Shown: positions 17,465 through 26,595, counted from the first letter of the stretch. The stretch is 64,000 nucleotides of DNA from Rhizobiaceae bacterium (GCA_029233925.1 JARGOX010000003.1:27542-91541); one strand, 5' to 3'. Notes: generated by a model not told the origin, from the letters alone. Program-made: numbers and translations.

Positions 17465-17512
17465 GTCGCCCCCAATTCTTGTCGCCGCGACCTGCATAAG
17501 GCTCTTGATGTT

Positions 17513-17540
17513 CCTGCGGGGAGCTATTGCCCCCCGCAGG
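17513..17540 (-). promoter_or_regulatory. Intercistronic hairpin between receptor and ATPase genes
   Basis: CCTGCGGGG (17513-17521) pairs perfectly with CCCCGCAGG (17532-17540). It lies 31 bp after the receptor stop and before the ATPase start and lacks a clear U tract, so it probably protects the receptor mRNA and attenuates read-through instead of fully terminating. Confidence 0.6.
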
Positions 17541-17570
17541 ATTGGTATGGACCGCAAGTCCAGGGAGAAA

Positions 17571-18647
17571 CTATTTTTTGCTGTAGAGTTCCTGCAGCTT
17601 CTCTTCCGGCAGTTCCGTTGGCCACCAGACATTGGCCGACAGGTCATCACGATAGTAGGTTTTGGCCTTTTCCACATCCCAACCGTCGGGATTATAGTCA
17701 TAATGTTTTTTCAGTTCCTTGCCTTCAAGCAAGGCCACCGCGGCGCGCACACCGGCAGCACCCTGGGCCGGAGAGTATTCTGCAGAAATCGAAGCGAAAC
17801 CATCCTTGATCCACTGACCAAAATAGCCATTGTTGCCCTCACCGGAAATCGGCGGGATCGTGGCACCAAATTGCTTGAATACGTCAACGCAGGCACGGGT
17901 CATATCCGCTCCCGACGACCAGATTCCATCGACGTTCGGATTGTTCAGGTAGAGTGTTTCACAGAGCTTTTTGGTCTTGTCGTATTGCCAATCACCATGT
18001 TCTTCCACCAGGATTTCAATATTGGTGCCTTCAAGGGACTGCTTCAGACCGTTGTAGCGGTTGGTGTCCTCGGGATGCCCAGCAAGACCGCGAAGCACCC
18101 AGATCTTTCCATCCTGGCCAACACTTTCCACAAGCCAGTCCCCCATGACCTTGCCGAAATGCTCGGCGCCGCCCTGAATCTCTGTTGTAAAGGCGTCGGA
18201 TTCAATGCGACCGGTATGCAGGACCACGGGAATGCCGGCAGCAATGGCCTTGGCTATGGAAGCATCGGCGGATGTCGATGTGACCGGCTGGACGATGATG
18301 GCGTCCATTCCCTGGGCAATTAGATCCTCAATGTCAGCCACCTGTTTCTTCTGATCAAAACCCGCATCGAGCAAAACGAATTTTTCGATGCAGTCGACAG
18401 CGGCAGCAGCGCCTTGCGATTCATGCGCAACCTGAACGGTCCAGGTGTTCGCATTGACGCCGAAATGGCTCATGCCAATCTTCCAGCCGCAGTCCTTTTT
18501 ATATTTGCCGGCGGGAACAACCGGGTTGTCACCGGCGCGTTCCGTTACGCCATCCATGATATTCACGTCTTGCGCAAAGGCCGGAACCGACAGCGCCGTT
18601 GTTGCCAAAAGCGTGACTGCGGCAAATGCCTTTATTGAATTTTTCAT
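17571..18647 (-). CDS. Periplasmic sugar-binding protein of the ABC importer
   Basis: The 358-residue protein has a Sec signal peptide (MKNSIKAFAAVTLL, cleavage after AFA near residue 25). Its type I periplasmic binding fold resembles ribose/galactose receptors: KIGMSHFGVNANTW, DAIIVQPVTSTSADASIAKA and GIPVVLHTG in the first lobe, DGIWSSGADMTRACVDVFKQ in the second. The Cys/Trp-rich region near KKDCGWKIG is less usual. ATG 18647 is eight bases after GGAGG; the longer frame to 18764 is rejected. It is the first gene of the importer operon. The ligand is unknown; the neighbouring SGNH esterases suggest an acylated sugar or polyol. Confidence 0.92.
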   Translation of the reverse strand: MKNSIKAFAAVTLLATTALSVPAFAQDVNIMDGVTERAGDNPVVPAGKYKKDCGWKIGMSHFGVNANTWTVQVAHESQGAAAAVDCIEKFVLLDAGFDQKKQVADIEDLIAQGMDAIIVQPVTSTSADASIAKAIAAGIPVVLHTGRIESDAFTTEIQGGAEHFGKVMGDWLVESVGQDGKIWVLRGLAGHPEDTNRYNGLKQSLEGTNIEILVEEHGDWQYDKTKKLCETLYLNNPNVDGIWSSGADMTRACVDVFKQFGATIPPISGEGNNGYFGQWIKDGFASISAEYSPAQGAAGVRAAVALLEGKELKKHYDYNPDGWDVEKAKTYYRDDLSANVWWPTELPEEKLQELYSKK

Positions 18648-19067
18648 TGAGCTAACCTCCATGTTGGTCTCAGATTTCCAATCCCGTTCCCGGTGGTCGA
18701 AAGATCTGAAGACCCTCTTCCCCGGATGCCAGATGGCTCGTTCCAAACAGATTGAACGCCACAATCGGCAACGATGTACTGGTTGTCAGGCCTGATCAGT
18801 GCGTTGCTCGTGAGCAACCGAACCAAAGCACAAGAGCAAATTTCGAGCTCGCTCCCTGCGTCTGAAACATCATTTCAGGACCTCCTCCCACCGTCAAAAA
18901 ATCACGCATCAAGGCACCTGTCAATAGATATTCATGTAGAATGATTATTATACAAAACCCTCTCGATGTTGCTATTTGTGACGATAGCTGCCATCATGAA
19001 AATAAATAAATCACCCATTGAGCACCCGTAACACACTCTATTTATTGCCATTTTAGACAGGAAGAAA
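18648..19067. other. Divergent promoter region of the ABC operon and SGNH copy 2
   Basis: There is no gene in these 420 bp. The right part is AT-rich and contains an 8-bp inverted repeat, AATAAATA at 19001-19008 and TATTTATT at 19039-19046, a weak candidate site for the ROK regulator encoded downstream. Confidence 0.35.
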
Positions 19068-19721
19068 ATGCGCTCTGTTCTTTGCTTCGGAGATTCCAAT
19101 ACCCACGGGCAGATGCCGGGGGGAACGCCTCTGGATCGGTTTGGTCCTCAGCAGCGCTGGCCTGGCGTGATGGGTCGTGAGCTTGGTCCAGGCTGGCACA
19201 TCGTTGAGGAAGGCCTGAGTGGCCGCACCACGGTTAGAGATGATCCGATTGAAGGCGCGCACAAGAATGGCCGCACCTATCTGACGCCGTGCATCCAGAG
19301 CCACACGATCCTTGATATTGTCATTATCATGCTTGGCACCAACGACCTGAAGGTGCGTTTCAATCAGCCACCCTCTGAAGTCGCCATGGGCCTGGGTTGC
19401 CTCATCTACGACATCAAGGAGTTGAGCCCCGGCCCGGGAGGAACAATCCCGGAAATCATGATCGTTGCTCCGCCTCCGATGCTTGATGACATCAAGGAAT
19501 GGGAATCAATCTTCAAGGGCGCACAGGAAAAGTCGCGAAAACTGGCCCTTGAGTTCGAGATCATTGCGGATTCCCTTGAGGTCCATTTTTTTGATGCCGG
19601 CTCCGTTGTGGCCTGTGATCCGCGTGACGGATTTCACATCGGCAGGCAAGCCCATGAAGATCTGGGCGTCGCCCTGGCCCGCGAAGTCGAAGCAATCGGG
19701 TGGGCAAACGAACATGTTTAA
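19068..19721 (+). CDS. SGNH/GDSL hydrolase, copy 2
   Basis: The 217-residue protein has CFGDSNTHG (block I Ser), LSGRTTVRDDP, IMLGTNDLK (block III) and DGFHIGRQAH (block V Asp and His). It lacks a signal peptide. AGGAAG precedes the ATG. It is clearly related to the SGNH protein at 13336 (shared CFGDS, H-IVEEGLS/H-IIEEGLS, R-TT and IVAPPP/VVAPPP segments). The two copies therefore flank the importer operon on either side. Intracellular deacylation of an imported glycoside or polyol is the simplest reading. Confidence 0.9.
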   Translation: MRSVLCFGDSNTHGQMPGGTPLDRFGPQQRWPGVMGRELGPGWHIVEEGLSGRTTVRDDPIEGAHKNGRTYLTPCIQSHTILDIVIIMLGTNDLKVRFNQPPSEVAMGLGCLIYDIKELSPGPGGTIPEIMIVAPPPMLDDIKEWESIFKGAQEKSRKLALEFEIIADSLEVHFFDAGSVVACDPRDGFHIGRQAHEDLGVALAREVEAIGWANEHV

Positions 19722-19801
19722 GCCATCTGAATTGCGCAGCCGCTCTATGCCTGGCGACAGGTGCCAACAAGCCAGCACGGGAGGTCGTGCTCTTGCCTGA
19801 C

Positions 19802-20914
19802 ATGAGATTTGCGCCCCCCAACCCGCTGCGCATCGCCGATCGTGCAAGCGGATTGAACGCGGTGAGTGTACGCAGCTATAACGAACGCTTGCTGCTGTCC
19901 CTGCTGTTGCAAAATGAATCGATCTCCCGCTTCGAGATCGGTGTTAAGACCGGCCTGTCCGCCCAGACGGTTTCTGTTCTGGTCCGATCGCTGGAACAGG
20001 AAGGATTGGTCGCCAAAGGAGAAGCGCAAAAGGAACGTGGCCGGGTGGGACCTCCGACGGTGCCGATTTCCCTCAACCCGGAGGGTGCCTTTTCTGTCGG
20101 CGTGAGCGTCGGTCACAAACACACGGATGTCGTACTCATCGATTTCGTCGGAAGCGTCAGGTTCCACGCCACGTTGCCCAATCCGGCACCCGATCAAAAC
20201 AGCAATCATTCCGATTTCCTCGAAACAGTCAAAAAGGCCATTGAACTTCTGCCCGGTGAAACCCACCAAAGACTGGCCGGCATCGGCCTGGCGCTGCCTG
20301 AACCGGGCGACGGGGCACACAATGACCCCACCCCGCCGGACCTGAGATTTTCGGCCCTGCAGGAGGAGATGGAAAATGAAATCGGGTTTCCTGTCTTCGT
20401 CCAAAATGACATCACCTCGGCAGCAGGCGGCGAAAGCATGTTCGGAGCGGCCAAACCTCTGTCCGACTATCTCTTTTTCTATCTCGGAGCCGAGCTTCAC
20501 AGCCGGCTTATCTTGAATCATCAAATTTACTACGGAAACTCTTCACTCAGTTTCGACGTTGGCATTGCCAGCCTTGAACGATGTCTGCAGGATATCAACT
20601 GCCCGACGGAACCGCTTTGGGATCGCGCGGGTGCCTGGCCCGACTATGGCCAGATCAAGGAAAGCTGGGAGACGTCACTTGTCGACCAGATGAAGCGCTC
20701 TTTCAACGCTCTGGCGCAGTTCGTCGAAATCAAGACCATTGTTCTGTCATCCTATGCACCGCAAGACATTTGCGGAGCCATTTGCGAAAATCTTGAAAGC
20801 AGCTTGATTGGCGTCAAGGCCATCGCCGGCATTATCACCCCCTCTCCCAAGGCAATAGGAGCCGCCAGCCTTCCCTTCAGTTCCCGTTTCATGGTCGAGA
20901 ATAAAGAGAAGTAA
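19802..20914 (+). CDS. ROK-family transcriptional regulator
   Basis: About 370 residues: an N-terminal winged helix (about 20-80, with ISRFEIGVKTGLSAQTVSVL) followed by a degenerate ROK sugar-kinase-like domain (IGLALPEPGD near 160, FVQNDITSAAGGESMFG near 200). The kinase-type ATP and zinc motifs are not intact, as expected for a NagC/XylR-like repressor. It probably senses the sugar carried by the neighbouring ABC importer. The frame extends upstream to GTG 19700 inside the SGNH gene; I prefer ATG 19802 because MRFAPPNPLRIADRASG looks like a natural start. The ribosome-binding site is weak and a GTG or TTG at 19787-19793 after GGGAGG is possible. Confidence 0.8.
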   Translation: MRFAPPNPLRIADRASGLNAVSVRSYNERLLLSLLLQNESISRFEIGVKTGLSAQTVSVLVRSLEQEGLVAKGEAQKERGRVGPPTVPISLNPEGAFSVGVSVGHKHTDVVLIDFVGSVRFHATLPNPAPDQNSNHSDFLETVKKAIELLPGETHQRLAGIGLALPEPGDGAHNDPTPPDLRFSALQEEMENEIGFPVFVQNDITSAAGGESMFGAAKPLSDYLFFYLGAELHSRLILNHQIYYGNSSLSFDVGIASLERCLQDINCPTEPLWDRAGAWPDYGQIKESWETSLVDQMKRSFNALAQFVEIKTIVLSSYAPQDICGAICENLESSLIGVKAIAGIITPSPKAIGAASLPFSSRFMVENKEK

Positions 20915-21363
20915 TCGATTGGGGTGGCGTCCCTTTCCAGCTTTACCATTTGATGACAATCGACGCAGGCATTGCCCCTGGATTTCCCGTCGTTGCACGG
21001 ATTCCCGCAACCTTCACTACGGGATTGTCACGTACTGACAGGCGCATTTCCCTGCCCGGGCATGGCCCGACATGCCTGCGAAAAACCGATCCACTAGCAG
21101 CCTGTCTTGCTTCGGATTTTCGCAAATTTTCCTGTACCTCTGCGTGATCTGATGCAATAGTTAAGGAATTGCTCCCGGCACACGACAAGGGGTGCAATGG
21201 TTCAGCATGCGCGTGACGATACGTAATCGATCAGATTGGCGGTCTTGGGGACAGACCGTTGATTGTCAAAGAGTGCGTAAAGACAACCCGCGCAGGATCA
21301 GAACCATCAAGGGACTGTCTCCAGGGATGGGAGACAAATCTATCGAGTTCAAAAGAGAGGGAT
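20915..21363. other. Intergenic region, no convincing gene
   Basis: About 450 bp between the ROK gene and the VHL-domain gene. Short frames on both strands (about 20943-21197) show no family signal. The promoter of the downstream secreted protein should be here. Confidence 0.35.
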
Positions 21364-22209
21364 ATGACGATGTTTTCACATTTGAAGTGCGGTTTGCTGG
21401 CTTTTTGTCTGGCTTTGTTCGGCCAGACCGCTTGGGCGCAAGTCAATGAAACCGTCTACGCCCACGTGCGTGGATGGACAGTGGTGACAGCCACGGAATA
21501 TGGAAATTTTCAGGGTTGCGGGATGTCACGTGGCAATGGCGCTTTTGACATTATTCTTGGCATTGACAATGCGGGCAACTGGAACATCGGCTTCCCCTCC
21601 AGCACACGGGAAGGCGGACGCGTTAACGTCGATATGGATATCGATCGGATGAGCGACGTGGTGACCCTGCAGGCGAAAGTAGGCTTCGCTTTTGGACTGA
21701 CATCTCCCGATTGGGTGGGCGCAATAGCCAGCGGACGCCACATGAGTGTGCTGATGGAAGGCCGCAGGCACGACATTTCCCTGAACGGCACAACCGCTGC
21801 CATTCACAAGGTTGAAGAATGTGCCGGCCGATATGTCCGGGTCGCTTCGATTGCCCGCAACAACCGCGCGGCTGCACCAAAGGCCCCGCAGCAGCGCGCA
21901 GTCGCCCCGGTTGAGCGTGATGTGGCCAGGATGGGATCCGGCTGTCCTGCCTATGGCAGCCTGCGTTCACCCAATGTACAGGACTGGGGTGAGGTCAACT
22001 TCACCAACCGCACGGATCGCGCCCTGAACATCGCCTGGCTCGACTACCAGGGAGACAATGTTGATATGGGTGGCATTCTGCCTGGCGAAACGCTGTCGCT
22101 GAACTCCAATGCCGGCCACATGTTCATTGCAAAAGATTTCAGTGGAAGTTGCATCGGCGGCGTGTGGACATTGGGTGTGGGTCAAAATCAGTTCGATATT
22201 TACCAATAG
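21364..22209 (+). CDS. Secreted protein with C-terminal VHL-beta-like domain
   Basis: The 281-residue protein has a Sec signal peptide (MTMFSHLKCGLLAFCLALFG, cleavage after AWA near residue 24). The N-terminal mature part (about 30-165) has a beta-rich look with a late Cys and an LNGTTAAIHKVEEC end, reminiscent of small secreted alphaproteobacterial proteins. A linker rich in Ala, Pro and Arg (about 170-195) follows. The C-terminus (about 198-281) starts at CPAYGSLRSP and contains VNFTNRTDRALNIAWLDYQG and GGILPGETLSLNSNAGHMF, the pattern of the VHL beta domain found in secreted bacterial proteins. The ribosome-binding site is AGAGAGGG. The function of bacterial VHL-beta proteins is not established; target binding outside the cytoplasm is plausible. 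Confidence 0.75.
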   Translation: MTMFSHLKCGLLAFCLALFGQTAWAQVNETVYAHVRGWTVVTATEYGNFQGCGMSRGNGAFDIILGIDNAGNWNIGFPSSTREGGRVNVDMDIDRMSDVVTLQAKVGFAFGLTSPDWVGAIASGRHMSVLMEGRRHDISLNGTTAAIHKVEECAGRYVRVASIARNNRAAAPKAPQQRAVAPVERDVARMGSGCPAYGSLRSPNVQDWGEVNFTNRTDRALNIAWLDYQGDNVDMGGILPGETLSLNSNAGHMFIAKDFSGSCIGGVWTLGVGQNQFDIYQ

Positions 22210-22259
22210 ACCCACCGCTCACTCCGCCTGAATTCTGGCTGGACCCTATCACAAGGACC

Positions 22260-22290
22260 AGCGCGGCTTGGTATGAGCCGCGCTCTGTTT
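22260..22290 (+). terminator. Hairpin terminator after the VHL-domain gene
   Basis: AGCGCGGCT (22260-22268) and AGCCGCGCT (22276-22284) form a perfect 9-bp stem with a 7-nt loop, followed by CTGTTT. It lies 50 bp after the stop codon. Confidence 0.6.
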
Positions 22291-22757
22291 GCGTCCTGGA
22301 CCGTATCGTCAGACTTGGTCCGAAGAGGATCAAGGATGCGATATTGGCGAACGCTGAAAGGACCTGGTGATCGCAGACGCGCAAGCGTGGATTTATGCCA
22401 TACTCGGTGATTGACGTTTGATGTTGCCTCATCTGTGACGCTGAAGAAGATATAATCAGTTTTGCCGCAACCAACTTGCGCTCGTTTGGTAGGGCGAAAG
22501 CAACACCCTATCACGATAAGTTGTGCGATGTTTGCGCGAAGAATGGGCTGCTGATCCACTTTTATCACGATCAATTGCGATACGTCGCCAGCATCAAGAT
22601 GCACTTACTCCGCCTGCGCGCGGCACCGCAGTCTGATCGCATCTGCTTTGGAACAAGCGATTGATTAATCAAATTGAATCCCATGGCGTTATCGATTGAC
22701 TCTTGACCCAGGATACTCAACTACTGGCCCTTGGAATATTATTGTGGGGGAAAGTGC
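22285..22757. other. Intergenic region without recognisable gene
   Basis: Frames on both strands overlap here but have no family resemblance, start signals or coding bias that I can see. The promoter of the lipoprotein at 22758 is expected near its right end. Confidence 0.3.
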
Positions 22758-23087
22758 GTGAAGCGCTATGCTGTTGTTTTGTCTATTCTCCTCATGTCCG
22801 TGGGGTGCGCCAAGCGCCCAGACGCGATTACGCCTGTGTCAATGCCCAGCGATGTCTATACATTGATGGGGTGCAGCAAGCTCAGTGATGAACTCACCCG
22901 AGAACAGCAGAACCTGGATACGCTTTCGCGCGCTCAAAACGATGCGGCCACCGGCGACGCTCTCGGTGTGTTTTTGGTCGGCCTGCCCCTCGCAAGTGCG
23001 ACTGGCGGCGACAAGGAAGGGCTGATCGCAGTATCGAAAGGCAAGGTGCAAGCGCTCGAGAGCGCGAAGCTGCGAAAAGGCTGCTGA
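22758..23087 (+). CDS. Small lipoprotein, paralogue of the one at 2837
   Basis: The 109-residue product starts at GTG 22758, six bases after GGGGGA, and has a short lipoprotein signal with lipobox MSVGC. The mature part has YTLMGCSKLSDELTREQ, a helical Gln/Asp/Ala region, FLVGLPLASATGGDKE and a C-terminal KGC. Order and spacing match the lipoprotein at 2837-3196, including two cysteines in the mature part. A start at 22731 would put nine residues including two Cys in front of the basic n-region and is unlikely. Function unknown. Confidence 0.72.
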   Translation: MKRYAVVLSILLMSVGCAKRPDAITPVSMPSDVYTLMGCSKLSDELTREQQNLDTLSRAQNDAATGDALGVFLVGLPLASATGGDKEGLIAVSKGKVQALESAKLRKGC

Positions 23088-23240
23088 TTGCATCTGCGTG
23101 ATCGATGCATCTGTTCACGCAATCACCTTGAAATCAACGGACAGTGCCTCTCTCGCTCTGCCAGATCCTGGTAAGCCCGCGCCTGCATTTCTGTCAAAAA
23201 GCTCAAAGTTCCGGCCACTCAGCTTACTTTTTGCGAACGA

Positions 23241-24533
23241 TCAGGTGAAAATTCCAAGCGCCCTACGATCATCCTCTGCAAGCAAATAGGTATCGGCGCC
23301 AGACCACGTGTTCCCAATATCTGAAAAATAGCCAAGTGCCTCCAAGACAGGACTGGCTGCCAGGACGCGAGCAACCATTTGCTCTACGGATCGTGCGTAA
23401 TCAGATGCAACAAATGTCTTTGATGCCCAACGCTGTGCATTTTCCCCATACGACATGATCAGGTCACGATCATGCAAGAGTTTTGTCAGGCAGAGCGAAA
23501 GATCATCTATTTCGTTTTGTGGCAAAATTTTGAAAATGCAATCATCAGGCAGCTCCGCATAAAAGCCTGCGTCTGTGCATATCACTGCCTTGCCATAGAG
23601 CATTGCTTCAATCGCCGAAGCAGATGCCGCTTCAAGCGTGGGCCATCGCAAACAACTGACGACATCGCTGTTTGATATCGCTTGAGCCAGCTCCGTGTCG
23701 TCGACCTGTCCCGAAATAACGAGTTTGACACCCAACCGCCGGGCAAGAGAAGAAAGTGCCAGTTCTACTTCCTGTTCAATAAATCCAACCAACGTGTACG
23801 TGATATGACGTTTGAGATCAGGGTTCGAACTGATGGCCCGGATAACACTCTCGACGCGCTTGTTGGCATTGACGTGCCCGATTGTCAGCAGGTTCAATGA
23901 TTGATCCAATTCCAACCCTTCTGTCTGAGCAGGTGCCAAGGCAGTGAACCTGTTATAGGCAAGCGGAACGACGCACACTGGCCCCGCGCAAGCACTTAAC
24001 ACCCGCCTGCAACCCCATTCACTGTGCGTTATCACACCGAGCGCCATGGAGGATATCCATTCCGTCATCGGCGAGATTTCATACGTGTCTGCGATAAATT
24101 CAGCAGGATTGGCCGCGTTGAAATAACTCTCTGCTGCAGCATCTCCATAATAATACCTCAGGATGCTGTCTGCTTCGTCCCGCCGCGATTCAGACCATGC
24201 CCAGAACAGGCTACCCAGAAAAAAATCATGCAAACAGACAATTCCCGGCAACTTTGGCATCCAGTGCAGGCATCCTTCATGATAGCTGTAATTGTCACCA
24301 ACTTGATATATGAATTGATCGGCTGTCTGAATTTCCTGGGTGCGGTCGTGCAATTCATTCCACGGAACGAGAGATACACCAAAGTCGTGCGTTTCCTGGT
24401 CTTGCAGCGAGATCGATTCAGTGCGAACAACCGTCACCGCATGACCTTGCGCAATGAGTTCTCTAACAATCAGTGCCGCCATCCGGCCAATTGCAGAACG
24501 CTTTATCGTCGGGGTAAAAAACAGCAATTTCAT
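23241..24533 (-). CDS. Glycosyltransferase (GT4-like), last gene of the glycan operon
   Basis: The 430-residue protein starts MKLLFFTPTIKRSAIGRMAA, with a GT-B N-lobe (about 1-215) and a C-lobe containing LTIGHVNANKRVESVIRAI (about 230-250), the usual donor-site start, and a late E-A-S-A-S-AIEAMLYGKAVI segment with the nucleotide-sugar-binding Glu. Its ATG overlaps the TGA of the preceding gene (ATGA, 24530-24533). It is more distant from the other two glycosyltransferases of the operon. Acceptor and donor unknown; cytoplasmic or membrane-peripheral action is expected. Confidence 0.85.
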   Translation of the reverse strand: MKLLFFTPTIKRSAIGRMAALIVRELIAQGHAVTVVRTESISLQDQETHDFGVSLVPWNELHDRTQEIQTADQFIYQVGDNYSYHEGCLHWMPKLPGIVCLHDFFLGSLFWAWSESRRDEADSILRYYYGDAAAESYFNAANPAEFIADTYEISPMTEWISSMALGVITHSEWGCRRVLSACAGPVCVVPLAYNRFTALAPAQTEGLELDQSLNLLTIGHVNANKRVESVIRAISSNPDLKRHITYTLVGFIEQEVELALSSLARRLGVKLVISGQVDDTELAQAISNSDVVSCLRWPTLEAASASAIEAMLYGKAVICTDAGFYAELPDDCIFKILPQNEIDDLSLCLTKLLHDRDLIMSYGENAQRWASKTFVASDYARSVEQMVARVLAASPVLEALGYFSDIGNTWSGADTYLLAEDDRRALGIFT

Positions 24534-25567
24534 CGCAGAAGTTTTTCCACGGTTGTCGGCCAGTTCGCTTCCATGCTGTCCCATAAATCCTTTGCTGCCA
24601 TGCCAAAAGCCAGTGTTTTCGTGTCATTTTCATAGACGGCGTTCATCGCAGCCGCCAATGATTCTGCGTTGGGCTGCGCAACCCAACCTGTTTCGGCATT
24701 TTTCACCAATCCCAAAACACCGCCGCTATCGGTCGCCGAGATCAACGCCTTTCGGGCCGTAGCAGCCTCCATGGAAACGTAACCCAGGGAATCCTCGTCA
24801 ATTGGCAAGTATGCCACAGCTGTCGCATCGTTGATGTAGTTGGCGTATTCGGCGCGTGGAAGAAACCTCAGGTCAAGTTTTACGCGGTCCGATAGTCCAA
24901 GCTCTTCAACCCTGCGAATTAGCTGCTCGCGGTCATTTGGAGCGTCAGGTGGCCCAGCTATCACCAATCTGACACAACGATCAGCTTTTGCCATTGCGTC
25001 CAATAAAAGATACTGACGTTTCATGTCGTTGATGCGGCCACCGGCAAAAATATATCCCTGCGGGGCACCCCCCGCAAACAATTCCGGATCATTGATCGGA
25101 GGCAATAGAACCTCTGAGTCGAAGCCATTGTATTTTTTCAAACGTCGGCGTGTCACTTCCGAGATTGTGAAAATACGGCGACTTTCCGAGAAGCCTTCAT
25201 TATCCGCTCGCCGTATCATTTCCCTGAGTGTCCGACCTTCGGAATCTGCAGTGAGATTTGTATGCCCCGCGTCAAAGAGATCAAAAGCCTGTCGATATTG
25301 ATGCACCAACCAGAGCGTCTTATGGGGATGACGAATTAGGTAAGCCGGGAATTTCAGCGCGATAACATGGTCGACGTTCCAAAGTTCAAAGGCACGTACC
25401 ATCATCATCTGTGATGGTATCCGGGTTGCAGGCTCCCATTGAAACGGAATACGCAGTACCTCGGCCTCGTGCCCCGCGAGCACGAGGTTTCTTTGCAGAT
25501 GAACGGCCAACTCTTCAGCTCCACCCCAAATAAAGGGCGCCATGTTGGTAACGACAAGAACCTTCAC
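24530..25567 (-). CDS. Glycosyltransferase family 4
   Basis: The 345-residue protein has the GT-B N-lobe start MKVLVVTNMAPFIWGGAEE, a mid-protein FTISEVTRRRLKKYNG, the donor-domain start IFAGGRINDMKRQYLLLDAM and the segment AYLPIDEDSLGYVSMEAATA with the conserved E-x7-E-like arrangement of retaining GT4 enzymes. It is a clear paralogue of the protein encoded just upstream (shared RLKKYN, AYLPxDEDSxGY and SATDSGGVL-type segments). The ATG overlaps the upstream stop by four bases. Confidence 0.9.
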   Translation of the reverse strand: MKVLVVTNMAPFIWGGAEELAVHLQRNLVLAGHEAEVLRIPFQWEPATRIPSQMMMVRAFELWNVDHVIALKFPAYLIRHPHKTLWLVHQYRQAFDLFDAGHTNLTADSEGRTLREMIRRADNEGFSESRRIFTISEVTRRRLKKYNGFDSEVLLPPINDPELFAGGAPQGYIFAGGRINDMKRQYLLLDAMAKADRCVRLVIAGPPDAPNDREQLIRRVEELGLSDRVKLDLRFLPRAEYANYINDATAVAYLPIDEDSLGYVSMEAATARKALISATDSGGVLGLVKNAETGWVAQPNAESLAAAMNAVYENDTKTLAFGMAAKDLWDSMEANWPTTVEKLLR

Positions 25568-26595
25568 GCCAGCAACCTGTTGAGAACATGGTGCCAGCTG
25601 ATATTCAAGGACTCCAGCTGGTTGACAGCATTTTTTCCCATTTGAACGGTTTTATGACGGTCAAGATAAAGTCTGTCCATCGCTTCAGCGAGGGCTTTGG
25701 CGGTCGGCTCAACAACATATCCATTCAAGCCATTGCTAACCAGCTCCAGCACCCCGCCCGAGTCCGATGTCGTCAATATGGGCTTGGCTGCATGGCTGGC
25801 TTCGACGGATGGATATCCATAGGAATCTTCGTCAAATGGCAAATAGGCGGCGGCAAGGCAGGATGCCAATTGCTTCACTTTTTCTTCCTCGGAAATCCAA
25901 CGGTTCTCCAAAACGATCCGATTGGCAAGCTTCAGTGCGCGAATTTTCTGCACAAGTGCGCCAGCATATGCCTCGCCAGAGCCGACCCCAGACAATCGAA
26001 GTCGAACGGGTGTCTTGGTATATTGCATTGCCTCTATGAGAAGATCCTGGCGTTTGTGGGGTTCCAGCCGGCAGATACACACTATTTCGTCGGAAAATTC
26101 CGTGCAATGGAAACGGTCTGATTGGTAGACTGGCGGGTAAAGCACTTCACTGGAAATATTGTTGTATTTTTTCAGGCGGTTGGAAACCACACGACTGTTG
26201 GTGAATATTGCGCTGGCTTCCGTGAGAGCAGCTGTATCAACACGGCAAAGCGCGTCACGCACGCCTCGGTTTTTCGCATTATCTGCCAAGCCATATGGGC
26301 TATCCCACAGATCGTAGTAAGCGCGAATATGGTGGATAAACCAGACAATCTTGCAGCGATGCGAGATCAAATGCGCTGATGGGCGAAAGCAGATAACCCG
26401 ATCTGCCGCATCAAGGTCTATCCAACGAAAAGCCATGAGCTGCTTGAACAACAGTTCCGGAGCATCCATCTGCGGAAGATATACGCGTTCAACCGAGTGT
26501 CCCTGCCTTTCAAGCATGGCCTGCAGCCATTCAACTATATTGCGAGCACCGCCATGCAGAAAGGGTACATAGGTGGAAACAAGTGCAATTTTCAT
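25564..26595 (-). CDS. Glycosyltransferase family 4, paralogue of its neighbour
   Basis: The 343-residue protein begins MKIALVSTYVPFLHGGARN and carries VVSNRLKKYNNIS, the donor-lobe start CICRLEPHKRQDLLIEAM and AYLPFDEDSYGYPSVEASHA, followed by TTSDSGGVLELV. It is closely similar in layout to the next gene, which suggests a tandem duplication giving two enzymes that add different or successive sugars. Its ATG overlaps the stop of the aminotransferase gene (26592-26595). Confidence 0.9.
   Translation of the reverse strand: MKIALVSTYVPFLHGGARNIVEWLQAMLERQGHSVERVYLPQMDAPELLFKQLMAFRWIDLDAADRVICFRPSAHLISHRCKIVWFIHHIRAYYDLWDSPYGLADNAKNRGVRDALCRVDTAALTEASAIFTNSRVVSNRLKKYNNISSEVLYPPVYQSDRFHCTEFSDEIVCICRLEPHKRQDLLIEAMQYTKTPVRLRLSGVGSGEAYAGALVQKIRALKLANRIVLENRWISEEEKVKQLASCLAAAYLPFDEDSYGYPSVEASHAAKPILTTSDSGGVLELVSNGLNGYVVEPTAKALAEAMDRLYLDRHKTVQMGKNAVNQLESLNISWHHVLNRLLA

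Noticed and set aside
20943-21197. Minus-strand frame with a protein-like C-terminal stretch
   Set aside because: No start signal, no recognisable domain and no supporting neighbour; could be a relic but cannot be supported.
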